From the NCBI RefSeq assembly GCF_002736205.1, contig NZ_CP024091.1:3221555-3285554 (forward strand): a stretch of 64,000 nucleotides of DNA, read 5' to 3'. A program made the translations under genes and the position numbers. This DNA comes from Pedobacter ginsengisoli. GTDB lineage: Bacteria > Bacteroidota > Bacteroidia > Sphingobacteriales > Sphingobacteriaceae. The notes under the pieces were generated by a model. It searched no databases, was not told the DNA's origin, and was given only the letters and a program-made list of their open reading frames with translations. This document shows, in pieces, positions 26,163 to 34,434 of the stretch (within the stretch, counting starts at the first letter, position 1; every line of letters begins with the position of its first letter).

Positions 26163-26336
26163 TTACTTACGAACATCCTTTTGATGGTAATGCCCACCGA
26201 AAGTAAATAGATGTGTAAAAGTCGTCGTAGCTAGACTAGTCGTTGGATCATCAGGAGGATCATTCTGGTAAGTATTTTTTATTTCAAAAACCACCTCTGG
26301 TTCAATAACCAGCTTTTTTTTGTTTCGAGTTTCCAT
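26163..26336 (-). CDS. Candidate RiPP precursor peptide, Thr-rich and cysteine-free
   Basis: A 57-residue frame that I translated by hand. It begins METRNKKKLVIEPEVVFEIK, a charged leader-like half, and its C-terminal half runs DDPTTSLATTTFTHLFTFGG followed by a His/Lys-rich tail. The C-terminal half has seven threonines and one serine within 14 residues, good substrates for a LanB-type dehydratase, but no cysteine for thioether rings. It sits upstream of GNAT on the same strand and divergent from the sensor kinase; the LanB-type enzyme is 1.9 kb away. A GG pair after the Thr cluster is noted but is not in the usual leader-cleavage position. No family match is claimed; chance is possible, but composition and context favour a gene. 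Confidence 0.55.
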   Translation of the reverse strand: METRNKKKLVIEPEVVFEIKNTYQNDPPDDPTTSLATTTFTHLFTFGGHYHQKDVRK

Positions 26337-26443
26337 AACTTTTTTTTTGAAAAATTAGCGCAAAGGGTCAACTCAAAGAATTTTATTATACCACGATACT
26401 TCTTTTTTATATAAAAACCATAAATTGTAGTGATCAACCTATT

Positions 26444-27514
26444 ATGAAATTTACAGTACGTCTGAAGATAATCGGCAGGCATATTGCTTTTATTGCCGCC
26501 TATTTTTTGTATGAAGCCGGAATGCTCTATGCCTACAGTGGTGATTGGATCAATTTCTGGGATGCATTCTGGCATTTACTAGTTAATCTTTGCCTGTTTT
26601 ACGGCAATGCGCACCTCCTCCTTGCCTGTGCCAGTTCCTTCTCTACAGCCTTGCAACGGATGGCTGCCAGCATACTGCTCATAGTTCTGGAATTCTCTGT
26701 CTTTTTACTGCTTAAGTACTTACTTTCACAGGCCTATGTCGAATTTGAGATTCCCACCACCAGGCCTTATGAAGATTTTAACCGCTTTCTAAGGGATACA
26801 ATCTGGAGATTTATATATGTTTCGGGACTGAGTTTCGCTTACTGGCTTCACATCACCTCCAACCGAAAACAAAGACAGGTTGCCTTGCTTGAACAAGGAA
26901 GGCTGAAGGATCTGGCAGATCGCGAGATTGCAAAACGTGAATTTATCAGCATTGAAAATGCATTCCTGAAGTCACAGATCAACTCCCATTTTCTTTTCAA
27001 CACCTTAAATTACCTTTACAATAGTATTCAGGACCTGAATAAAGATGCGGGTGACACTATCCTTCGTCTTTCCAGTATCATGCGTTATAGTTTAAATACG
27101 CCTTCTGGAGGGAAAGTAAAACTCAAAGAGGAAATCCAGCATATCAGTGATATCTTTGAGATCAGCACCTTAAAATCAGCAGGTCGTGCGTATATAGACT
27201 TCTCAATTCAGGGCAACCCTGCTGAGCTTGAAATCATTCCTCTTGTACTCGTTACCCTTGCAGAAAACCTCTTAAAATATGCCGATCTTAAAGACCGGAC
27301 CAACCCTGCTGAATTTCATTGCACTATCAGTGATACGACACTCATAATCAAAATTCTAAATCATAAACGAAAATTTGTATCCCCAATAGGGCATGGCATT
27401 GGTCTGAAAAATACAAAGAAGAGATTAACCAGAGCCTATTCGAATCGTTACCAATTAGATATCGCTGACTCAGAATCTAGCTATAAACTTACTCTTAACA
27501 TTCAATTATCATGA
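26444..27514 (+). CDS. LytS/YehU-type sensor histidine kinase
   Basis: Membrane sensor kinase of 356 residues. The first 145 residues have four hydrophobic helices. The phospho-accepting region reads QINSHFLFNTLNYLYNSI with the histidine at residue 182. The ATPase part has a modest N-box (LVTLAENLLKYA) and a G-box (GHGIGLKNTKKRL). It overlaps the following response regulator by 4 bp. Divergent to the candidate precursor gene, it may control that gene and the LanB gene. Confidence 0.9.
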   Translation: MKFTVRLKIIGRHIAFIAAYFLYEAGMLYAYSGDWINFWDAFWHLLVNLCLFYGNAHLLLACASSFSTALQRMAASILLIVLEFSVFLLLKYLLSQAYVEFEIPTTRPYEDFNRFLRDTIWRFIYVSGLSFAYWLHITSNRKQRQVALLEQGRLKDLADREIAKREFISIENAFLKSQINSHFLFNTLNYLYNSIQDLNKDAGDTILRLSSIMRYSLNTPSGGKVKLKEEIQHISDIFEISTLKSAGRAYIDFSIQGNPAELEIIPLVLVTLAENLLKYADLKDRTNPAEFHCTISDTTLIIKILNHKRKFVSPIGHGIGLKNTKKRLTRAYSNRYQLDIADSESSYKLTLNIQLS

Positions 27515-28236
27515 GACAATACAAGGCCATAATTGTAGATGACGAAGTACATGCATTGGACACTCTGCGTTCCTATATCCAAAAAACACCAAGCCTAAGG
27601 CTTGCCGGAAGCCATGAAAATCCATTAGAGGCTCTGGAAATTCTTTCAGGCAACCAACCACCTGATATCGCTTTTTTAGACATTGATATGCCAGAACTCT
27701 CTGGGCTGGTACTTGCAAAACTTACCAGCAGCAAAGTTCAGGTGGTATTTACTTCCGCACACGAACAGTATGCCCTTGATGCATTTGGCGTTAATGCCGT
27801 TGATTATCTGCTAAAGCCCTTTTCCTTTGAAAGGTTTCTTATTACCGTCCAAAAAGTATGTAAAAAAATTACTAAAGCAGAAACTCCTATAGCCTCTATG
27901 CCGCTGTTTTTTAAAGCCAATGTAAAAGGTAAAATCATTAGGATAATGAGTGATAAAATCACCTACATTGAAGCCATGCTAAATTACATAAAGATTTATA
28001 CCATTATCAGTGAAACTCCAAAAATCATTTATCTCTCCCTTAAGGAAGCAGAATCAAAATTAGGGGGAACTAATCTGATCAGGATAAACCGGTCTTTTGT
28101 TATCAATACTACATTCCTGGAGGTAGTAGAGGGCAATAGGATCACCATGAGTAATGGTGAAAGGTTCACCGTTGGCCCAAGCTATAAAACCAGCTTTCAC
28201 GCCTATCTGAACGCCAATACAATCGGTGGTAAATAG
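27511..28236 (+). CDS. LytTR-family response regulator
   Basis: DNA-binding partner of the kinase, 241 residues. The receiver domain begins YKAIIVDDEVHALDTL, with phospho-acceptor Asp57 in AFLDIDMPELSG and conserved KPF near residue 108. The C-terminal LytTR domain reads ITYIEAMLNYIKIYT and INRSFVINTTFLEVVEGNRI with the final GPSYK. Start ATGA overlaps the kinase stop. Convergent with the LanB gene, leaving 10 bp between stops. Confidence 0.93.
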   Translation: MRQYKAIIVDDEVHALDTLRSYIQKTPSLRLAGSHENPLEALEILSGNQPPDIAFLDIDMPELSGLVLAKLTSSKVQVVFTSAHEQYALDAFGVNAVDYLLKPFSFERFLITVQKVCKKITKAETPIASMPLFFKANVKGKIIRIMSDKITYIEAMLNYIKIYTIISETPKIIYLSLKEAESKLGGTNLIRINRSFVINTTFLEVVEGNRITMSNGERFTVGPSYKTSFHAYLNANTIGGK

Positions 28237-28246
28237 TAACTAAAAA

Positions 28247-31108
28247 CTATCCCATATTGAGAGAAAGTTGTTTTTCTCTGCCATTTAGAGAATAGTAGTA
28301 TTTTCTGAGCAAATAGTACACGTTCCGGTCGAATTCTGGTGAGCCTGCGGCGTTTATTCTGTTCAGATGCATATGGATCAGATCTGAAACAAAACGATTA
28401 TAACGGTCCTGAGAAACGAGCAGCTTTGTGTCTGTTATCGCTTTACATTTTTCCTGCAGCTTTCGAATTTCACTGGCAACGGGACAGCCAAAATATTTTT
28501 CAGGATGCTTTACCGCAAGCTCCAGTTGATGTCTTTTCTTCCGGTAGTAGTTATCCAGCTTTACTTGCTTTTCTGCTGTTCTCATCATTGCTTTACGCAT
28601 ATTCTCTGAAAAGGCCAACCTTTCATTCAAAGCAGGAAGTATTGCAGACAAAATCTGTGCAACAGAGCTAAATGCAAAACAGATACGGTCCTCCAAAGTA
28701 TTCGCAACCTGATGAAAACTAAGTACAGCATCACTACTCAGCTCAAATATCCCTTCGACCTTCTCCATCCCGGCGAACCCATAACGCTCAAGCTCAGGCT
28801 GATAACTAGCAATTATAAAATCAGCAATCAATCCATTTTTAAAGAGCCTTTTGATCATGCGGTTGATGGCGGCTGCAATCTCGGACGCAAAAAGTGCATT
28901 CGTCCTCATCCTTAAACGAAGGTGATGGTCCGGATCAGCATATCGGACAAAAAACCAGCAATAAATTGCATTTCTTTTTCGAAACCGCTGCAAAATCCTA
29001 TATAAAGAATCCTTACTCAAAAGCAGATTTACCGTCTCTGGATGCGCATATATCTTAAAATATAACCACTCCTCACCAGGAAAGAATGCTGTTTTAACAT
29101 TTCTCACTACATCCGCCTGCATGGGAATCTGCGGCTGGTATGAGGATTCCTCATTCATTAGGAAGGCAATGTACTGACCAAGATAAATATTCCCCTTAAG
29201 GTCATAAACTTTGGAACTATCTCCTGGTAGAAAGAATTCTCTGAGTATAACCTGTGATTGATTTTTTATGATTTGTAGAAAGTACCAGATCGATTCTTCA
29301 CAATTAAGATCAAACACTAACTGGCGGTCATAGCTGGTTAAGGCAAACCATCTAACCAGCTGGGTAGAAGAAGCCATCTTATGAAAGCTAGCAAGACCAT
29401 GCGCAGAATCTGCAAAATCATTTATGACATTTTTATCCCAAATCCATTTTGCAGCAGATAAAATGATGTTTTTATACATTACTCTAGGATAATATCTTAA
29501 ACCGGGTAAATAAAATTCAGGATCAAATGAAAAATCACATTTCAGATGCTGGTATTGTAAGTCTCCGAGAAACCTTAACAAAGGCAGATTACTAAGTTTG
29601 TAATTATATGCACTCGCCAATCTGGGAACAACAATTTTATTCAATCGTTTAGAACGCATGATTACTTGCCCGGCCACCACTTTAATATGCAGATCACTAA
29701 GTGAAATTATTCGCTTTTGTGGCAAACCAGAATGCACCAGCACCGGAATTTCAAAATCCCTGAGATGTCCCCTGCTATTGATGTTGTCTGAGACAGAATC
29801 ATCCATAGCGGCTATCTCTGCAAAGACGACCTCAGGATTTTTTGCTTGTTCCAGTGCAGTGATCACTCTAAGTTCATCGAGAATTTGCGGATGATGAGAA
29901 AACCTACCTGAGATGCTCACTGCACTATTACCTCCGGCATTTTCAATAAATAGATAAGGCCCGGATTGTTGGAACATAATCCATAAAGAAGGTGGGAAGT
30001 GTTTTACGTTGTCAGCTGGTAACCTATTAATGTCATCTTCTGAAATGGAGACAGGCCCCCTATTATCAGGATCGGACATCTTCTGTAGAAGCAAAGCGCT
30101 TACCTCCGTCCAGTTTTTTTCATAAATACGCTGATTTCCATCAGAAAAACGCATTAAATCGTCGTCTTCTATACCTGATTTCTCCGTTCCCAGATAACTT
30201 ATTCCGTACTGAGGATCTAAGGCCAGTAGCAACGGGACCTCGGTATTTTCAAATCTTTTCATGAATTTTTCAGCAAATTGTGACAATGTCCCTTCCTGAC
30301 TAACTGCTAATCTGTCAAGCACCTTCAATCCTTCCAGGATGTCATCTTGATGACCACAGGGAAGGCTTCCTTGTTGCTTATGAAAAGCGATTGAGTAGAA
30401 TTCCTGATTGGTGATAACTTGATCTGATCTCGTTTGCAAAAAGCATCCTGTAATACGTGGTAATGCGGAATGATATAAAACTTGCGCTTTGATTAATTTA
30501 ATGATTAAAGCTGATCTGTCATTCTCTTGAAGACAGTCAGTCAGAAAATTAAACACCTCCTTATAATTGCTTGGTTGCTTAAGGAATTTTAATAGTCTGG
30601 CAAGCAGCCTTGATTTATAGACCTTCATTAGCTTAAAGGTTGACCTTCCTTTACCGAAGCTACGTTGACGAAATAAATAACGGAATTGATTTCCAAGCTT
30701 ATAAACGGACGGATTTGCATAAATAAGTGTTTCCTCCGTCAACGCATGAATAGGATCAGCCCCTCCAAAATTTTGGAAAGTCATCAAAAACGACTTTGTG
30801 CTGCGCACCAAAAGTCTGTTTTGTTGACCCCAGCTTAACATAGATACAGATGCAAATGCGCCAAATGGTGTTGCCCTATAAGACATCCTGTTGTAATATT
30901 TGAAAACAGCCACACGATGTTCAGTAGTCAATAATTCATAGACAAACCCGTTTTTTTTCAACGCGTTATACAAGTCTGTGCTGGCCATGAGCAATGCCTG
31001 TTGAAAATCTTTATCCCTGAGTGCCTCCCGAAGGTGCTCAGGGCTGAAATGAGAATATGGCCTTGCAGGTGTTCTGACCAACAATTTGGGATAAAACGAA
31101 TATTTCAT
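28247..31108 (-). CDS. LanB-type lantibiotic dehydratase, full length
   Basis: Enzyme that glutamylates Ser/Thr side chains from Glu-tRNA and eliminates glutamate to give dehydroamino acids. 953 residues from the ATG at 31108 (MKYSFYPKLLVRTPARPYSH); an ATG four codons earlier is also possible. The glutamylation domain shows the family signature YNRMSYRATPFGAFASVSML. The C-terminal elimination (SpaB_C/thiopeptide-type) domain shows FPGEEWLYFKIYAHPE and YCWFFVRYADPDHHLRLRMR. Both halves are in one chain, unlike split LanB pairs. No LanC cyclase, protease or dedicated exporter was found in the window. The nearest Ser/Thr-rich small frame is at 26163-26336. Confidence 0.88.
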   Translation of the reverse strand: MKYSFYPKLLVRTPARPYSHFSPEHLREALRDKDFQQALLMASTDLYNALKKNGFVYELLTTEHRVAVFKYYNRMSYRATPFGAFASVSMLSWGQQNRLLVRSTKSFLMTFQNFGGADPIHALTEETLIYANPSVYKLGNQFRYLFRQRSFGKGRSTFKLMKVYKSRLLARLLKFLKQPSNYKEVFNFLTDCLQENDRSALIIKLIKAQVLYHSALPRITGCFLQTRSDQVITNQEFYSIAFHKQQGSLPCGHQDDILEGLKVLDRLAVSQEGTLSQFAEKFMKRFENTEVPLLLALDPQYGISYLGTEKSGIEDDDLMRFSDGNQRIYEKNWTEVSALLLQKMSDPDNRGPVSISEDDINRLPADNVKHFPPSLWIMFQQSGPYLFIENAGGNSAVSISGRFSHHPQILDELRVITALEQAKNPEVVFAEIAAMDDSVSDNINSRGHLRDFEIPVLVHSGLPQKRIISLSDLHIKVVAGQVIMRSKRLNKIVVPRLASAYNYKLSNLPLLRFLGDLQYQHLKCDFSFDPEFYLPGLRYYPRVMYKNIILSAAKWIWDKNVINDFADSAHGLASFHKMASSTQLVRWFALTSYDRQLVFDLNCEESIWYFLQIIKNQSQVILREFFLPGDSSKVYDLKGNIYLGQYIAFLMNEESSYQPQIPMQADVVRNVKTAFFPGEEWLYFKIYAHPETVNLLLSKDSLYRILQRFRKRNAIYCWFFVRYADPDHHLRLRMRTNALFASEIAAAINRMIKRLFKNGLIADFIIASYQPELERYGFAGMEKVEGIFELSSDAVLSFHQVANTLEDRICFAFSSVAQILSAILPALNERLAFSENMRKAMMRTAEKQVKLDNYYRKKRHQLELAVKHPEKYFGCPVASEIRKLQEKCKAITDTKLLVSQDRYNRFVSDLIHMHLNRINAAGSPEFDRNVYYLLRKYYYSLNGREKQLSLNMG

Positions 31109-31441
31109 TTGACTTATCATACGTCAAATATGCAAATGAAATATTCAATAAAAACACTCAAGATACTGAAAAACAAGCAATTAAGCTTAAATAAAAGTCA
31201 AAATCATCAATCTTATCCCTATCAACTAGCTGCTTAATATAAATTTCTGAGCACTTGATATAATAACTAAAAAAGATGTAAAAACCGGGGTTTCTGGGAG
31301 TCCACTAGAACATTTAGAAGTGATTTTGGCTGTTATAAGAGAGGTTTACAAGAAAAGATGAAAGGAAAGCACTATGGTTTCTCCTTCCTTTCAATATACT
31401 TCAGAAAATTTTATGGATGAAAAATGCTTATTTTTATAGAA
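31109..31441. other. Spacer between the LanB gene and a small membrane protein gene
   Basis: 333 bp without a firmly supported gene. A 35-residue plus-strand frame (31130-31237) begins 10 bp from the LanB start and has KNKQLSLNKSQN, faintly like Bacteroidota lanthipeptide leaders, but no Thr/Cys core. A frame at about 31263-31361 without a start codon ends LAVIREVYKKR and may be a gene remnant. An 8-bp stem GAAAGGAA / TTCCTTTC spans 31360-31392. Confidence 0.45.
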
Positions 31442-31783
31442 ATGAGCAATAACACCTCAAATCCGTATTTTAATTCGAAAAAGACTTCGTTAATCATATT
31501 AGCGATAGTGGCCCTATTTTGTTCCAGGATGCTGTTTTTCTTTTTCGATGATCCTGAAGGCCCCAATCTTCTAATAGTCGTAATTTTGGCTTTGCTTATC
31601 TATTTGTTTTCTTTTGGGGTATATTTATTCGCCCCTTCCAGAACCAGTGGTATAAAGAGGCTTTTGATAGCTATTTGTAGCCAGATTCTATTAGTCATTT
31701 GTCTCTATTTTTCTATGAAGTGTTTTACCTGTACTCAGTATTTAGGAATCAAATTTCGGAATGATACAAGCTGTTTTTCTTAA
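31442..31783 (+). CDS. Small membrane protein of unknown function
   Basis: 113 residues from the ATG at 31442 (MSNNTSNPYFNSKKTSL). Three hydrophobic helices are visible: LIILAIVALFCSRMLFFFF, LLIVVILALLIYLFSFGVYL and LLIAICSQILLVICLYFS, followed by a short tail with two cysteines. I recognise no family. It lies between the LanB gene and an IS remnant with no operon partner. An immunity role for the nearby RiPP-like locus is conceivable but unsupported. Confidence 0.5.
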   Translation: MSNNTSNPYFNSKKTSLIILAIVALFCSRMLFFFFDDPEGPNLLIVVILALLIYLFSFGVYLFAPSRTSGIKRLLIAICSQILLVICLYFSMKCFTCTQYLGIKFRNDTSCFS

Positions 31784-31847
31784 TTTGAATGACATAGGAG
31801 ATTTCGCTGAAGTTTAAATCGTTGGTACTGCATATCTGGATTAACCT

Positions 31848-32423
31848 AGGAGCCTGTCGGACTTCTTTTGAAATAATTTAGCAGAACTGCATGCTCAAAG
31901 GCTTATCTTGAAGAGATGAAACACTTCAAAGGGAGCGGTGCGGGAACAGGGCTTATTAATGCCTCATGATTTATCAGATTGGCTTCCAGAAGATCATTTG
32001 GCACGCTTTGTAGTCGAGATAGTTGATCAGCTAGACTTCAAGAATGTTTATGGTCAATATAAAAGTGGCGGGAGTGTTGCCTATAATCCGAAATTATTGC
32101 TTAGGTTATTGTTTTACGGCTATTCTACAGGTGTTTTTAGTTCAAGCAAATTGGAAAGTTCCACCTATAATTCTGTAGCTTTTCGTTTTATAAGCGGTAA
32201 TCAACATCCGGATCACGATATCGCTACTTGTCTCTTGGGGGATTGGCTACAAACCAGTTCACGCATTAAAATTAGTAGCTCTAAGGGTGTTCCTGGGACT
32301 AACCCATTGCCACCACTCGTTCCCGATACCGGTGGTGGGCCGCTAACCCCAGGTGACAACAATGTGGAAGACTTGCAAAATCCAAATCCTGCCGACAGCA
32401 ATCCATCCACCGTTATCAAATAA
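31848..32423 (+). pseudogene. IS1182-type transposase remnant fused to a proline-rich tail
   Basis: The left end resembles an IS1182-family terminus (AGGAGCCTGTCGGACTTC near 31849). The reading frame from GTG at 31938 encodes about 95 residues of the transposase N-terminus: LLMPHDLSDWLPEDHLARFV, then KLLLRLLFYGYSTGVFSS and VAFRFISGNQHPDHD. The likely true N-terminus (MKHFKGS from 31917) is in another frame, so a frameshift separates it. After about 32230 the IS similarity stops and an unrelated Pro/Gly/Asn-rich tail (LPPLVPDTGGGPLTPGDNN) continues in frame to 32423. The catalytic domain is missing, so the element is dead. Confidence 0.75.
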
Positions 32424-32941
32424 GAAGGATGATCTGGCTTAACGGGAATGATAGGAAAATTGAATATGGCATTATCCCTCTATCTTTACAGTCGGTACGA
32501 TACAGGTTTACTTTTGTAAAAGGAAATAAATTTTCTAATTACAAAAAAAACACCACTAACTATAATTGTCAAGATCACACACAAAATATTCCGGTTACAA
32601 ATTGCCACTATTTTACAATTACTGTCTTCCGATTGCTATTCCCTCTTGTTAGGCAATGCCCGTTTTACCTCAAGAACAACAAAGCAAAGCCCACAAACCA
32701 CAAATAAATTAAGAATAGGACAAGTTTAATTACGGAACCAAGGGGGTTAGCTTACACTCTAGGTTAAATCCGATAAAAAAAATTTGCAGATACGAAAGTA
32801 AATTTTTAGTATTGTATAATAGACCAGATTAGACTAGATGAACCCCCTTTTTTATTTACTCCCAAAAGGACGTATATCAAATTGAGCGCAAGGCCTTTTC
32901 TCGGATCACTTATAGTTAAAATAAATTGTAAATAAAGAAGA
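32424..32941. other. Promoter region upstream of the GH36 PUL
   Basis: 518 bp with no convincing gene. It contains a plus-strand TACTTTTG box (32509-32516) without a good -33 element and a tandem 10-bp repeat (32820-32839) about 100 bp before the first PUL gene. The first PUL gene probably starts transcription from the distal half. Confidence 0.5.
32820..32839 (+). repeat. Tandem 10-bp direct repeat, possible operator
   Basis: TAGACCAGAT followed directly by TAGACTAGAT, differing at one base, one helical turn apart. Its position about 100 bp upstream of the PUL's first gene fits a regulator site, perhaps for the GntR protein encoded in the same locus. I found no second copy near the susC or gntR starts. 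Confidence 0.35.
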
Positions 32942-34417
32942 ATGAGAAACTGCTATTTTGATACCGTGATTTTATCGCGATACAGATTGATCCTTTTGAC
33001 AATCGCATTTTATGGTTTTTCCTTTGCCTCCGCACAGGTTGTAGCGGTTAATTTTACTTCATCTGACAAAGATCTAGAACGTGCTTTTAACTGGGCCAAG
33101 GAAACGGCCCTAAATTATAGGGGAGCAGATACTGATCCTGCCGGGCCATGGTATGAAGCAGCACTCCCTTCACGATATGCATTTTGTATGCGTGATGCGT
33201 CACATCAATGCATTGGCGCTGAAATACTGGGGATGGGCAGAGAGAACCTAAATATGTTTACGTTATTCGCCCAGAACATATCAGCAGCTAAAAATTGGTG
33301 TTCTTATTGGGAAATCAATAAACATGGCAGGCCTGCACCTGAAGATTATAGGAATGATAAAGAATTCTGGTACAATTTACCCGCAAATTTTGATGTCCTT
33401 TTTGCGACCTGGCGTCTGTACAAATGGACGGGAAACAAGTATTACCTCAATCATCCGTCTTTTGTCCTTTTCCAGAAAAAAACGGTTAAGGAATATATTG
33501 ACACCTGGGTGCTTTCTGCTGATTCCCTCCTGACAAGACCAGCACATCTTCATACTCCAATCCCGTATAACGAGAACGATTATTTTCATAGTTGTCGGGG
33601 GCTCCCTTCGTATTCTGAGGGAATACCAAATATGAAGACGGGGATTGATCTCATTGCCGCCATCTATCGGGGCCTACAGACCTACTCAGACATACTTTCT
33701 TACAAGGGACAGCATAAAGAAGCTAAATTATACGCCATGAAAGCAGATCATTACCGGGAGCGGCTGGAGGCAGATTGGTGGAATAAAAATCAAGGCCACT
33801 ATTATCTTTACTACAGTAGTGAGGGTAAATTCGTAAAGGATGGCCCGGTGCCTTATCTACTGTGGTTCGACGCATTGAAAGACACCTCTCGAATCAAGCG
33901 TCATATGAAACAAATTGCTTCGGCTGTAAGTAATGTAGAAACCACTTCCTATTTCCCGTATTTGTTCTATAAAAATGGGGAGTGGGATCAAGCGAGGCGA
34001 TACCTTCTTTACCTTTCTGATCCGACGACTCCCAGAAGAGAATATCCGGAGGTTTCTTTCGGGGTCATAGATGGTATTGTACAAGGCTTAATGGGCATAT
34101 CTCCGGATGCACAAACAAATACAATTAGTACATTATTTAGAAGTAACAGCAAGGGCTCAGCTTCTCTTAATAGTTTACCGGTGTTGCAAACCATAATCAA
34201 AGTGACTCACAATAATGAACGTCAAACTATCATCTGCAATTCTGGGAAAAAGTCCATTAAATGGAAAGCCCTTTTTATGGGAAATTATCCTCATGCAATT
34301 ATAAACGGTATTGCTCAGGCCTCAAAAAAAGAGACAAATGCCCAAGGAAAAGTGATGAGCTGGGTACTGGCAGAGGTAAAGCCCGGAAAGCAAATAACCG
34401 TTAATGTAAAACCATAA
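32942..34417 (+). CDS. Six-hairpin glycosidase-like secreted protein
   Basis: 491 residues with a signal peptide ending near SFASAQ. The fold suggested by repeated amphipathic helices with Trp/Tyr-rich loops is the (alpha/alpha)6 barrel of six-hairpin glycosidases. Visible marks are DPAGPWYEAALPSRYAFCMR, DASHQCIGAEILGMGRENLN, FWYNLPANFDVLFATWRLYK and the late FPYLFYKNGEWDQARRYL. I cannot assign a GH family; catalytic acids might be in the RDASH and NENDYF regions. It is the first gene of the PUL and is 17 bp before the next enzyme gene. Confidence 0.65.
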   Translation: MRNCYFDTVILSRYRLILLTIAFYGFSFASAQVVAVNFTSSDKDLERAFNWAKETALNYRGADTDPAGPWYEAALPSRYAFCMRDASHQCIGAEILGMGRENLNMFTLFAQNISAAKNWCSYWEINKHGRPAPEDYRNDKEFWYNLPANFDVLFATWRLYKWTGNKYYLNHPSFVLFQKKTVKEYIDTWVLSADSLLTRPAHLHTPIPYNENDYFHSCRGLPSYSEGIPNMKTGIDLIAAIYRGLQTYSDILSYKGQHKEAKLYAMKADHYRERLEADWWNKNQGHYYLYYSSEGKFVKDGPVPYLLWFDALKDTSRIKRHMKQIASAVSNVETTSYFPYLFYKNGEWDQARRYLLYLSDPTTPRREYPEVSFGVIDGIVQGLMGISPDAQTNTISTLFRSNSKGSASLNSLPVLQTIIKVTHNNERQTIICNSGKKSIKWKALFMGNYPHAIINGIAQASKKETNAQGKVMSWVLAEVKPGKQITVNVKP

Positions 34418-34434
34418 TAAATCATAAATATTCT

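Noticed and set aside
31130..31237. 35-residue plus-strand frame with KNKQLSLNKSQN, faintly like a lanthipeptide leader
   Set aside because: It starts 10 bp from the divergent LanB start, has no Thr/Cys-rich core and no supported start signal. The 26163-26336 peptide is a far better precursor candidate.
31263..31361. Open frame ending LAVIREVYKKR
   Set aside because: No start codon in frame after the previous stop and no recognised family; at best a gene tail.
32429..32707. 92-residue plus-strand frame after the IS remnant
   Set aside because: Composition is low-complexity and unlike coding DNA nearby, and it overlaps likely promoter sequence. No family recognised.
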